A stretch of DNA of 64,000 nucleotides from Baylisascaris procyonis (GCA_037389465.1 JAZARR010000197.1:99501-163500), one strand, 5' to 3'. Counted from the first letter of the stretch, positions 35,601 through 47,876 are shown. Numbers and translations: made by a program. Notes: generated from the sequence alone by a model not told the origin.

Positions 35601-38115
35601 TTTTCATGTTTAGGGGGTAATATTTAGAGTGATGAAGGCTAATTGATCGTGTTTAATATAAGTTTATTTCAATGAACACAGCGTTCATTATGAATGCATG
35701 TCTCTTCATATCGCTTCCGCCTGCTCTGACCCAATGCCTCTCTGGTCCAGTTGGTTCCCGTGGTCTTTAGGTCGGCCACTCCTTCTTGCAGGTCGGTCAC
35801 GTGAAGGTTAGGGCTTAGGCTCGTCTCCTGCCCATCGGATGCTGACGAGCCGATTCACCGTCGTTCATCCTATGACTGTCGGGACTTGTTCCGCCACACT
35901 TGTCCCGACGAGGGTGTTGGACGGGCTGGCTCGGCTGAGCGGAGCCAACACTCTGGTCGGAGCTTCACAACCGACCGCGCAATAGACAAGGCAAAACGAT
36001 GAATGTATAAGTAGTCAAATAAATTCTTTTAATAGTGTTGTACCGCTGCGCATTGATAGATCCCTCCTATCCCTCTTATTCAGTTGCTGTTGATAGATAT
36101 AGGTTATCACCGCTTGGTTATGAGATGTGCACAATCGTCTCCACCGTCAACTTAGAGAATTGTCGTTTGTAAATATTCCTGAAAGTTTAAAACTTAAGTT
36201 GTATTAGTGCAACAAGATTTTGTTGTTGAAAAATCATAAGACAGTGGCGAAAAGAGGGGCTGTGCTATCGCTCCCGCCATCCTTTCTCCCTATCTTTAGG
36301 TCTTTGAACAGTCTGTGAAAAAAAGAGACTGTGCGGTTGAAGAAAAAAGGGGAAAAAAGAGTATAAATAGTAATCATTAGTTTGTTGTTCGAATCCTCTC
36401 TTTCTCTTTCCCTCTTAGGCATTCTTTATTGATGCCTTAAATTGAAAATTATTATTTCAATAATATCTATACGGAATTCAAAAACATTTTTATTTTTGTA
36501 ATATTTATTGCTGTCTAATGAATTGAAGTTAAAGTTACAGTTTGCGTACAATGTTTGCATCAGTGCCTCGGCATATTTTATGTGATGCGGATGCGTATTC
36601 GATGGCCGATCTTGAAAACGCATATAATGGAGACCTTCATCGACTTATTGAACCACTTGTTCGATACGGTCAATATCATGTCGAAGGTTGTGAGGTGAGT
36701 TCATTTTTACCAAATTTTGATAGTGGAATGTCATGGAAATATTGTATTGCAACCGCCTTCTGTGCCCAATATTCGACGTATTTTTGAGGGAGAGGAGGGA
36801 AAGGGAAAGATGAGTAGTTGGATGGGGTCGTAGCAATCGTTCCCCAATAAAACAGATTGAGTAAATTGAAGTGAAAAATTGTTTTCTAAAACGTTTCGCA
36901 ATTTACCATCTCGTTAGAAAGTGTTTTGCATTATTTCAGAATATTTGCTTTGTATCCCTTGGCGAATGTTTATGTGACTATTATTGTCAAACTTATTGTA
37001 GATTTCACTTATCACAACATTTAGATCCATTTGGAGATGGTTCTTCAAAATTGACTGCGAGTAGTTCGGTCACCTCATCCTTGAATTTTTTTGAGGGAAG
37101 GGTGGGAGGGAGATGAGGAGAAGAGGTACCTATATATTTCTCTCTACCTCCAATCGGTAATATTGCCTGCATTACCGGTAATAAATACACCAGAAATTAC
37201 CTGCTTTTATTAAGAATCACTTAATGTATGACTGATTACAGCATTGTCGATCACGTGCATTTGTATGCGAGCTATGTGATCGACGCAATGAGCTGTTATT
37301 TCCTTTCCAACTTGATCGAGCGTATCGTTGTGACCAATGTGGTTCTCTATCACATATGAAATGTGCTGCAAGACGATTCAAAAGTTCTCTTCCATGCCCG
37401 AAATGCGTTCGTATCGCGATTAACTCGTAAGACTTTTGAATATTTATTTCTTTTTTTTTTAATCGTTAAATTAATAGATGAGAAAGCGTTAAGCAGCAGG
37501 GAGTCGGACACTGATCTATTCGCTTTCTAGTTGAAATTAATAAAGCATTTAGGGATCACTGCACGGCTTAGAGTTACATAGAATTTTTTTATGATTATAA
37601 TCGTCGTACGCCATTATTCCCATCGTTTTATACACAAATGCGAAAATTTAGCGAAAGGCATGACATGTCGACTGCGTTTGATGTTCAGATGATTTTATTT
37701 TTCAATTTTTATAACGAATATCACTGGATTTTTTAGTTGTCAATTGAAGCCAATTTACGTAAGTCTCGGTTTAGATGCACATCGGAATGTTATGGGATAG
37801 GTGACTTTGTGAGAAAGGGACAACATTTGGTGCCAATAAAAGTTACTTTAATATTGTCTATTCATTCTTTGGGCTGCTTACCTTACCTAATAGTGTTGGG
37901 TGGAGGAGGAGAATTTCTGTTTATTTGAGCCTGGGAAGCTGGAGAAAGGTGAGATACGCGGGAACAGATTTTTTGTTTCATTAGGTTTTGGCTTTATAGT
38001 TTTCTTCCCATCTTCCTTATTTACCATGAAAAATTTTGTTTGTTTCAGTGAGCGTCACCGTCGTCATTCGACGAGTTCGATAGCGCCGGCTGAGATGACT
38101 TGTGGAGATTCGTAA
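29607..38115 (+). CDS. RUBCN: Rubicon-like autophagy/endosome regulator with RH zinc domain, 573 aa
   Basis: Rubicon binds Rab7 through its C-terminal RH domain and restrains the Beclin-1/Vps34 PI3-kinase complex in autophagy and endosome maturation. Exons: 29607-29828, 30236-30376, 31759-31872, 32256-32413, 33392-33545, 33979-34118, 34668-34847, 35369-35575, 36541-36694, 37242-37426, 38049-38115; 1722 bases, in frame. Seen: RGHQRNFSDP resembling the serine-rich middle of Rubicon; ENMHLYLSEMLIAAIEQMK matching the Rubicon helix within its PI3-kinase-binding region; EAIASSLLRHFSSM, QWLVSFADAPQM/LLPMP and NWAPPRKQWIFTLHP, all family signatures; then the RH domain: FRCAGCGIKV, RYCDYYGKLFCQRCH, IPARIIQQWNFR, EGCEHC, FVCELC, LLFPFQLD, CDQCG, CPKCVRIA, supplying the expected zinc cysteines and histidines. 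No RUN domain is found; vertebrate Rubicon has one and is about 970 residues, so this may be an N-terminally short (Pacer-like) form or lack upstream exons. The C-terminus after the zinc domain may be alternative (see findings). Confidence 0.92.
32467..32510. repeat. Poly-G tract
   Basis: An unbroken run of more than 15 G followed by GGGA blocks in Rubicon intron 4 (32414-33391). A second G-rich run lies at 32852-32878 in the same intron. Both could form G-quadruplexes on the coding strand. Confidence 0.95.
33191..33254. repeat. Direct duplication of about 32 bp
   Basis: Two adjacent copies of a unit containing ACAAAACTTTGTATGGTTCA and ending GATATACGGG or GATATGCGGG, in Rubicon intron 4. 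Near-identity suggests a recent slip event. Confidence 0.85.
35690..35995. other. GC-rich fold-back island in a Rubicon intron
   Basis: About 300 bases of GC-rich sequence inside the AT-rich intron 35576-36540. It contains several inverted repeats: GTCGGGAC (35878) with GTCCCGAC (35902-35909), GTGTTGG (about 35914) with CCAACAC (about 35945), and an inner GGCTC/GAGCC pair. The flanks are AT-rich with AATAAA-like sequence after it. This is consistent with an inserted MITE, LTR remnant or structured RNA; no terminal repeats or target duplication were firmly identified. Confidence 0.5.
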
Positions 38116-41100
38116 AGGGAGATGCTGGTTGATGCCACTTCTCGATTGTTGTTCAATGTATGCGATAGTGTAGGTGGCTGTGTTTAGGTGACTAGAATTG
38201 AGGAAAACCGGAGTGTCGCCGATGAGAATGAGGTGAAGTTCATTTTTATTCCGGATCCGGAATTTGTGGAGAGAGGTTTTCGGCTTGAATCTTTATCTCT
38301 CTTCAACATTGTCCGGCATTACTGCAGCTTTCTACGTTAGACTTCTCGAAGCGATTTAAGTTAAAAGATTGTTGTTATGATCTAATTATTCCTTTATATA
38401 TTTATCAATTTTCATAACTTTGATAGTTAATAATTTTTTTTGTATCATATTTCGTTAAATTTCTGATAAGATTGTTTCCGTTATCCGATAGCTTTTTCCG
38501 ATAGAGATAGTTGAATGTCTTTCAATTTCCTGTCTCTCTTTTCAGTCTTTCTTTGTCGTTGGAGGGAGGAGGAATCAAAATAATATAAATAGCGTAATTG
38601 TTGGTGTCTTACAACTCTATATAACTGTAATATATTTTAGATGCTTTATTTCTTTTACGATAGTGGATGAAAGAAGAATATCGAACGTTTAGGTTGCGGC
38701 TAAATCTGTACGAGTGATCTGGATAAGTGCAGCATATATCATCGGGCAACTTCTAGGAGCTTATTGGATATTGATAAAGTATGAGAAAGGATCTTGCCTG
38801 TGGTGATAGTCTATAATAAAAATTTAGTGATTACTTTCGGGGAGAGGGGTGTAAAAGATACGTGAAGAGTACGATACGGCACAATGATCCATAAGGAGGT
38901 ACAGATGATTCACAAGCTTATAGTGGTTGTTGGTTAGTCCGCTTGTGAAAGGTAGCATTTTATCGCGAAGATTTTTGCATCCAGAAAACTAATATCCTTA
39001 TGGTGTTTAAGTGAGATCAGCATCAAGGTGGGGGGTCTCTGAGAAAACAAACGCAAAGCTTTTTCTTTACTCTACTATTCTATCCAAATATATCTTTTTA
39101 TTTCTTTAGGAAAATATCTCTTTTGTTGAAATTTTTGCAGTTTTTTTTCTTCTCTACTTTCAAGCTTTAAAGTTCTTTTTTTTTCTCCTCATTTTCCAAC
39201 CATTCTGTGCTGTAACAAAATAACGCATAATACTTATCATTTATTTTATCTCAGTTTCTGTTTTTTTTTAAAAATTTAATTTCTATTATTTTTTCTTAAA
39301 TTTAATTTTATCTTCCTATGTGCTACTAGTATTTTCCGAAATTCTTGCCGAAAAGATGGCGTCTTGATTTTAATTAAGGTGTATTTTTTTTTAAATTGAG
39401 GCGACTGTTTTTTTTAAATATTTTATAAATAATTGCAAAATTGAGGTATAACGTTAACAGTCGATCGTATACGCAGAGGTTATTCGACGTTATTGAGTTG
39501 ACAATTTGTTGCTATCGGTTTTCTAAAGATATGTCACGATGTCGTTTTATATAGTCATGTGACATATCGTTTGGGTAAATGGTTCGATGCATGATGGGGG
39601 ATTAATAAAGATTAGAGGTGATCAACCACTTTTCCGGGATTTCGATTATAGATTTGAGTTCTATTTTTTTTTTTTTTTTGAGAAGTTCGGGTGAAACGAC
39701 TATTAGATTAGCCTTGGGGTTTTATTACGCCGTCTTTTTTTTAGATCATTGCGGCTGTGATGCTTAAATTTATTTGTGCAAATATTTTAAAATATAAGCT
39801 GTGGTCAACAAATTTGTAAGTAAGAACTTTATTTGGTTTTTTTTGCGAAATTTTATGAGTTTTTTTTCTTATATTCAAAAATTTTATAAAATTTTATTTT
39901 CCAACAAAAAAAATACGGCGCTCTAATATTATGAACTTTGTGAGCGCTATATTTTCTAGATGCGAGAAAAAGATTTTAAATAAGATTTTCTAAAATTTGT
40001 ATATTCTAATTCCCTGTAGAATATTTTTTTTTTAAATGAGTGAAATTTATTCGTCTCTATCTTTGAATTATACCATTATTGTTACTAATTCAATTAGTGC
40101 TGATTTTTGTTAATTAAACAACTCATTTAATTTCATTCTCATATAATGACATCGCTTTTTATATAAGTTTACATATTTTTTCGAAAGTAGTCGACATTTA
40201 TACTGCTCTAAAGAAAGTTTACTGGCCACGTCTTATTTCAATTTATTTTCTTTCTTTTTTCTTCACTTCTAGCATCGAATGCTTGTGTTATATTTATTGT
40301 TTTCCTTTTAAATAAAAGCTTACTGCTTTCACATTAAATATCTCATTTTGGTGTTCATCTGAGATTCACATTCGGTGATGGCCAACTCCAAGGGTTGATA
40401 CTGAGGAGTCGGAACATTAGCTGACTCCGGGGTCGACTCCTGCTGTAGGAGAAATAGGAGTCAAGGAGATCGTTCTTCTTCCGCGGAGATGGATCAACGA
40501 AAGTTGGCTTTTTTCTTTGCGGGAGTGGAAGCACGGCCTCGCTGGAGTCATCTCATTTGCCTATGTCGCTAATCGCTGTTTATGATGTCTGAATTGGTGA
40601 TCGGAATTCACCACCATCTTTCCCGCCCCCTCGGGGGCCTAGCATCAGTGTCAATCATAAACTTCGGACCGCAAGAGGACCGTGATCGAAAAGTCCCCTG
40701 TCCCCGCAAGGGATTCGCTGTAACCAGTCTCCCACCTGTAGGGGCCTTCGGGTATTCGATGGCGTTTGATGGATGTTAGAAGCGCGAATTCTGCGATCGC
40801 AAGCAGAAAAAAAAAAACTCCATTGAGTCATAGAGGAGAAGTCGGATATGCAGTATAGTACTAAATGCTTCAAACGAATCTCTTATAGTTTCTGAGAAAT
40901 GAGTTTATTTGGCACCCTTGTATATGTTTATTTATTTGTTGAAAATTGTGAGCTGAATTAATTTCAATGGATATGAGAATTGAAATTAAAGTTTTCGATT
41001 ACTAATATTGAACAGCTTAATTGATACAAATAATAAATGATAGAAAAATAGTCAAATTTTGAATTGGTTTCCATCTTTAGCTCAATCAAATATATTCGGA

Positions 41101-41134
41101 CTGCAATCACTATGGACACATTCCCTAAAGGCTA

Positions 41135-41507
41135 TGTTCGACACGCCAAAAAGATATTGTTGTGATTGGCAGCGACAGCATCGAAGAGGACCGAGTGTAG
41201 ACAGAGGACAGGAGCTGACAACCGTCTGTCAATGCCGATATGCGAGAGCACAAAGGAAATAGAAGACGTCGTTTAGCGGGGAGCACCACGGCCTCCAAGC
41301 GCGAGTAGAACCAGGGACCAAAGACACCGGTCCAAAGCCCGACTTATATAAGCCCCAGGTATCGCCTACGGCGGCACAGAAACACATAAGTCGATTAATG
41401 ACAATTGTGAAGAACAATAAACGAGAATCGACTATATAAGTAAACGCAATCACTGCAGCGTTAGATCACAGATACCTTGGGTTGGCTCATCGGTGTCATA
41501 ACCAACA
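41135..41507 (+). mobile_element. Possible solo LTR (LTR retrotransposon remnant)
   Basis: A 373-base GC-rich block in AT-rich DNA that begins TGTTCGACACG and ends ATAACCAACA, i.e. TGTT...AACA inverted ends typical of LTRs. Inside, in the right order for a U3-R-U5 arrangement, are a TATA box (TATATAAG at 41345) and an AATAAA signal (41416). No internal retroelement coding region follows and no matching second LTR or clear target-site duplication was found, so a solo LTR is the best reading. A chance promoter-like sequence is the alternative. Confidence 0.4.
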
Positions 41508-42582
41508 GATATCACTACGAATATTTTTAGATAGGAAGGAAATTGAATAAATAAAGAGTATTTATTTATGAATCTATAAAACAGCATAGGATAAATAAAG
41601 CTAAATAAAATAATGAACTTAATACGATAAAATGGTGTTCGATTATTTACAAATAGCCTAGATCGTATGCAACTTTTGAAAATCGACATTTCGGTAGGGT
41701 TTATAAACAATGAGATACGGTATGTCTGTAAACACTATCATATGATATTTTCATGAATAAAGATGTTTTTGTAACGTTTTTCAAGTATGTTTTTTCTATG
41801 CTACCACCTTGTGTAAATATTAATAAAATAAACGATTATATAAATAATATATTGGCGTTCCCTTTCAGCATCATCAACACAATGAGCACGTGGGTATATA
41901 TGCATAGAGGAATGGGGTGGTACGGGTGTGTTTCGTTGTCTCGTCGTTCAATGCTTTTATGAAACCGCATCTCGGGCACACTAGCTCTTTTTCTTTGTCG
42001 AATATTTACGTATTATGCGTGGCGATCGACATCGATGCATTGATAAGCAAATAGTTTTTTTTTTTTCTTTGCATTTCCTTCCTGTCTGGATAGATTGATA
42101 GTGATATCTTTTATTTTATATCACTTTATAGGCAATTTATTGTTGTGTTCATTGTATAGGCTTAAACTTATGCTGATTATAACTTTTGCATATATTAGAT
42201 ATACCAGACAAGTGGGCAATTACCATTCCCCATTCCCACCTCTTCCTTTCCCTATCGCTGTGCATTTTTCCTCCTTGCCAATTTTAACTCATATCTGCAT
42301 CGATTTGATCGCTAATATTTCTGTTTTTTTTTTTTTTCAAGAAACGGATCGATATCACTTCATAAAAATGCATGCAACCTGTTCGAAATTGCTTAGGGGC
42401 ACTTTTTTCATCTTTTTTTTTGCCTTATCATTTTTCCCGATCCAATATCCCATTTATTTTATTTTATTTTATTTTATTTTTCTTGTGGGATAATCCACCT
42501 CCTCCTTTTTTGGTGGACTAATCCATGGGCTTTTGGCATCCAGTTGTTCATTTATAAAATACATATTGGGCATACTTTTTAT

Positions 42583-42587
42583 TTACT

Positions 42588-42622
<35 letters not shown>
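42583..42622. repeat. (TTTA)n microsatellite
   Basis: Run of TTTA tetranucleotides in the Rubicon-to-receptor intergenic region. Confidence 0.93.
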
Positions 42623-43931
42623 TGGGCGCTTATTTTTTGGTATATTTTATGCAAATTTCTCAACGTTGCATTATTTTGAGTCATGACATGAATATTTGTG
42701 TATGCGCCTAACTCTCTGTTACATATCTATAAACCTCAAATCATGAAAGCTGTGTTGATAAATTTGCCGGATATATTCAATTTATGTTATGAGGACTTAT
42801 ATGCTTAATTTCACTCAAGTTTTAACTGAATAGAATCTCTAAAATTCCTACACACCTGAAAGCGCTAAAAAAATTTGCATATGTAAATTTTTTTACATAA
42901 ATAGCTGATCGTTAGCCAGAGAAAATGGATATTTTGGCTGATTATATCGATAAACGTTATAGAGAGAACACTGCAAATTCGCATTTATTTATGAATATAT
43001 TTTAGAATCGATCGATTCGGAAAACGCATCGGTTAAAATTTTTTAGAGAATATTTGTATTAGGTTCATTTTTGAATATGGATGTACTATTATAAATTATT
43101 TATTAGTTGCTAGCAATAACGATCGATTAGAAAAGCACATATCGTGCCAACTGCAATATTTGGAATATTTTTCAATGAATTTAATGAGTATTTGCATATA
43201 TAAATGATTTAGTGATTGCAAATATAAAAACGGCACCTCTATATAACTGATATTAATAAATCCACATCCTAATCGCTTTATTATAAAAATAAATTCAACT
43301 AATTGAGTGATCCTTCGAGTCGATACTTATGACAGGTGTGAACGTTGCATAGTAATATTTACTGCAAAAATATATGAGTTCATTTTTTTTTTTTTAATAA
43401 TTAGCGATTACCCAGCACAGAAACGAAACAAATCACCTGACATAAACCAATAAAGATTCATTTGTAGTTATAGTTTTGTTGAGTAATGCAAATCACAATT
43501 TGCATATTGAAGGGATTTCTTTTGGGTAAGGCAATCTCTTTCTTTTTGCCTTTCGGAGGTTCTTTTTTTTGAGTCCAGTTATCTCCCCCCTTCAATTTCA
43601 GGATTAGATCCACTCCCATCGTTCTGGAAATACAATTTTCAAGTTATTTTCGATTTTCATTTTTGCATTTCTTTTCGGCGAAAAATACATTAAATCACCT
43701 TTTGGGGTAAAATTTGCCAATTTTTTTTAGGATTTTAATGTTTTTTTTTTTACTATTTTTTGTTTTCTCTTCTATATTCGCAATTCTCGAGCCAACTATT
43801 GAAGCTTAATGACTATATGTTCATTTGGAAGTCCTGTTCCTATTAGTGATTATTAAAGAAAATTTTATGTGCGTTAGCCGAATATTTCGAGGATTTCTAT
43901 GAGCATAATCGAATTGAAGCTTCATCTATAA

Positions 43932-46900
43932 ATGACAGCTTATTTGCTGACAGCTGCATTTTCATTTTATGCGTAAGTTGATTTGCTGTCAGATTATTGT
44001 GCATTATAAATTACACTTTATTTTATATATTCTATCCACTATTGAATCTCATAAAATTTTATTAAATTCGAGTTTTTATTTAAAAAAATCTTTTTCAATT
44101 ATTATTATTGGAGAATTTTTTTCTGAAAAGTTTTTAAATAAATTATTATTTTTAAATAAAGGTGATTCGAATTGTTTCAATTTAATTTCTCAATAAAATT
44201 ATATTTATATGCGATGAAATTTTTTTCTCAATTAAATCGTTATCTTTAACGATAAAGTGAAGGATTGTTTTTTTTTCGATTTTTTTTTTTCTTTTGCAGG
44301 AAAAATAAATACAAATCGATAAACGAACCAACGAAGAGGTCAACATTGTATATGCGTTCCTTATCAATCAAAAACATTCTATGCGATTACGGCCAAGAAT
44401 TCTAACCGTAATTGATAGCTATAGGTGAACAATTTAACGTTACTGTAAATTTAATGGTACTTAAATAATACGGTAGTTTTTTTAATAGAATTTCTTGAAA
44501 TTGGCACATATTATCGCCACTTTTTTTTTAATGTTTAGAGAGCGTTTGAAATATGAACCTCTTAGCGCGAGAAGAAGGGGGTGGGAGGTTGGAGGGAGCA
44601 ACAGGTCGTTATCATAAATTAGTGATTATTAAAGTTACTTTGAATTTTCTTCATTTTCTTTGAATATTTGCCATTACTATCTGAAAGTTGGTCTCCGGAA
44701 TTGATCGATTTTGATATTTCACATCTTTCCGGATGTATTGCTTAATCTTATAACGTATCCTGATTCTTACTGGTAATTTATAAAGTAGAATAGCTTATCG
44801 GAATATTACATTTTAATACAGCACTTAACATTTAAACGTTTTTATTTTATTGTCAACTCGACAATTTGTTGAAAGAATTTAACGTTGGTAATAAGAAATA
44901 AACCCCGTATTAGATATTAATAGCAGTAATTCATCTAGCTGCTACGTTTATCTCTAAGCAACGCCTTGATTCATGCGGTTATCACTTTCCGGTTCTTAAA
45001 ATCCACAACGAATATCTTCTAATCTTTCGCGCTATCCTTTCGCAATTCTTTAAAAAAAAGAATCTTCCCAAGACTTGAAGCTTTACTAACGGTGAAATTT
45101 TCCTCAATTTCGAGCTTAGCATTGTCCATCTTTGGGGATGACTCTCGAACCTTAAGCTCAAGATCGAGAGTTCGAGAGGTAGCAAAAGGATCGCTTAGAT
45201 GCTAATTTTTTTTTTCTATTTTTCAATAAATTTGCACAGATCATATATTTACACTTAGTGCATTTTATTGAACTTTGATTCGTTACATCTTGTTGTGCTA
45301 TTGAATGAGTGTATATTAATGCGCATTTTATCGACCAATCTTGATGACTGTTGATTCGCCTGCATATCCGACATACCCAACGGACTTTTATGAAGCATCC
45401 TGTCGTATCTGCCTTTCAACCTGTCTTACCTGCGGTTTTAATTTTTTTTTCTTGATTGGTTGTTGTCAGAGCAATTTCCAGCTGGGTGGGTGAAGCTGAA
45501 GAATAATGGAAGGGGAGGGAAAGAAGGAAGGAGGGAGGATTATTTCAGTGACCAGTAAACCTCTAGGTAGTTGTTCTATCCTCTGTGTCCTCATTCTGAT
45601 AGGTCTTTTTTTGAAACGGTCTTTGTTTCGTTTTTTTCCCACCCAGTCTCATCCTTCCTCTTGCCTTACCTTTTTTATGGGCTTTATTATATTTTATTCG
45701 GCTTGCTGTGTACGTTTATGCGTAAACAAAAATGTAAACAATGGTTCTAATATGCTTAAATAATTACCTTAATTATAGATTCCTGAATCAGGCGCGTTAT
45801 GAATGGAATCCTGGAAAGCCTCAGTCAAACAGGTTCATTTTATGCTTTCTCTTATTTGCTAGTCTCAAGAGTATTTGTGTTTATCATCCCGTAGATTTTC
45901 AATTGTGCATCCCGAATTTCTATTTGCTTTTTTACGTGTTGAGAATAAAATTGCACGGAATAGTTATGTTTATATTTCGATGATTATTATATACAAATTT
46001 ACGAAACCAAAAACTGCATATTTAAATATGTAAGTAAAGATCGCAGAGAGATAATTTGTAAGGAAGTAGTAAACGAATATTATACTAAATAGTAAAGTTT
46101 GTTGCTACAACACACTTTATGATGCTGTCCACATGCGGTACCATATGTGGGTTTCCGATTTCGTCGTGTCAGGTTTAATGGCACAGTGGAATCGGAAAGT
46201 GGGACTTCCCGGAAAAGAACACGTATTTTATGGTTTCAGAAAAAGGATTCCGCAAAAAATTTTACGGTGGAAAAAACATTTTGTAGAAATTTATTAAAAT
46301 TTATAAAGTTTTATTTTCATGCATACTGCAACGGAATCGGTGATGTAATCTTAGCTTTTTCCTACTTCATTTCCCTAAGGGAATATTCCATCATAAATCA
46401 CGAAGAAGTGCAATAAGGACAATTTTCGTAGATAGTTTCAACTTTGCTCTAGGTTTTAGCTTTATTTACTTAGTAGGGCTCTCTTCGTTCTTTAGCGCGA
46501 CTTCAGGTCGCCGTTTAAATCCATCTTCGGTTGCGGCCAAAGTTGGGGTCTGATTTAATCCGAAAAAATAGCAATATTTCTGTCGTGGGTTAAATCTGAT
46601 GGGTCCTCTCTTGGTTTCGACGGAGATCGGGCTTAACCCCGAGATCTGCCGTTGTTCTACCGAAAAATCTAAAAATTGACAGACTTATTTGTATACGTTT
46701 GAACTGGTTTATACTGTTGCTACCGATTTCCACAGTTCTGGAGACAAACAATTCGTTCCTTTGTACAAATCCTATCCGTGCTTAAAATCTTGAAAAGCCT
46801 ATAACCCCCGGGTTTTTATTTGAGCTTATATGGTGACAGTAGAGTTATGCTAGATTTATGCCTTACATTAGGAGCAGATTGATTTTCCGAGTTTAGTTTT

Positions 46901-46943
46901 GCATTTTTCACATTTTATTGTTATTGTTTCTTGCAAACGATGC

Positions 46944-46987
<44 letters not shown>

Positions 46988-47145
46988 GAGGGTTCATAAC
47001 AAACATTTAGAGGGTGGAAGAGATCTTTAATGTTAGTGACCTTTGTATAGAATTTGCTTTAACAGGCGTGGCAGAGCACATCGATCACCTCATAAGGGCA
47101 TTCAATGAGAACGAATATGCAGCTGTATTGCTAATTCATCAATAA
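43932..47145 (+). CDS. Candidate small secreted precursor, neuropeptide-like, 87 aa
   Basis: Speculative five-exon model: 43932-43972, 44300-44338, 45779-45832, 46173-46222, 47066-47145, each between an AG acceptor and a GT donor (first donor GTAAGT, first acceptor CTTTTGCAG), phases 2/2/2/1, total 264 bases in frame, TAA overlapping an AATAAA. The product starts with a short hydrophobic stretch MTAYLLTAAFSFYA, like a brief signal peptide, directly after an in-frame stop. It then has a dibasic KR after NEPT, a segment FLNQARYEWNPGK (a Gly-Lys that could permit amidation), a basic RKRTR, and a C-terminal AEHIDHLIRAFNENEY. That last part resembles the PDF-family core (AE-h-h-N/D-x-h-h), but lacks the usual amidating glycine. 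Exons 3-5 are less AT-rich than the flanks. Such short exons can be chained by chance. Confidence 0.3.
46946..46992. repeat. (GA)n microsatellite
   Basis: About 45 bases of GA dinucleotides with one GGG interruption, shortly before the 47066 candidate exon. Confidence 0.97.
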
Positions 47146-47876
47146 ACATACAAATATAAAAGCATATGATGCTATTGTAATATATAATGGGGATAATCTC
47201 ATCCAATATAATGAATAAAGAGAATATGAGAGAGTCCAGAGAAGAAGAGAGAGAATTTATGAAAGAGAAAAAATTCTAATCGATGAAAAAATTTGCAGCA
47301 GGGAACTATTTTTTTTTTTTTTTTCTCTAGCGAATCATTGCATGACTATAGAATGATGTCTATCGATTAGATTTGGCCTTCTCTGCCGTTCATATGTGCA
47401 AAAAATTAGCTCCATATAAAGCTACCATCTGCTTATATCACAATTGCACTATGGAATTATCCATTACCTCTCGAAACGTTGTACACCGTTGATCTACACA
47501 ACTTATTACACTTTAATGAATTTATTTTTTGTCTAATTAAAAAAAAAAATTTAAAAAAAAAGAAAATAAACTGCAAAGAAACAATAAAAAATTTAAAAAA
47601 AAAACAACTTAATAAAATTTTTTTTTCTACTCAAATCCATGGAATATTTATCAATCGATAAGTGTGCAGTAATTTATCACCTCCGAAATAAAGTGATTTT
47701 GCAAAAATGCAAAAATTAATCTTTGATGCATATCTCATATGCACTCATTGTATTGTGTCATAGTGCATCTATATGCTTACTCACCTCTTCTATATGCACG
47801 AATTAATCCCTTGTTTCGTAGCAGCGTTCTTGCTACTAACATTTCAAATATAATTTCTGTGGTAGTTTCTTCCCAT

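Larger units (their letters stand above)
38116..43931. other. Rubicon 3' flank and gene-poor region
   Basis: Holds the possible Rubicon C-terminal extension (38196-38340), a GC-rich island at about 40360-40800 with no readable gene, a possible solo LTR (41135-41507) and a (TTTA)n tract at about 42583-42622. The rest is AT-rich DNA with many poly-T runs; no gene supported. Confidence 0.5.

Noticed and set aside
38693..38778. Open segment after TTTAG containing hydrophobic AAYIIGQLLGAYW, reminiscent of an aquaporin helix
   Set aside because: Only 28 codons, no neighbouring aquaporin exons or NPA motif anywhere nearby; probably chance.
43873..43971. Acidic frame EYFEDFYEHNRIE ending at a GTAAGT donor
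   Set aside because: Its phase cannot join the next acceptor without an immediate stop; the overlapping ATG frame at 43932 fits better.
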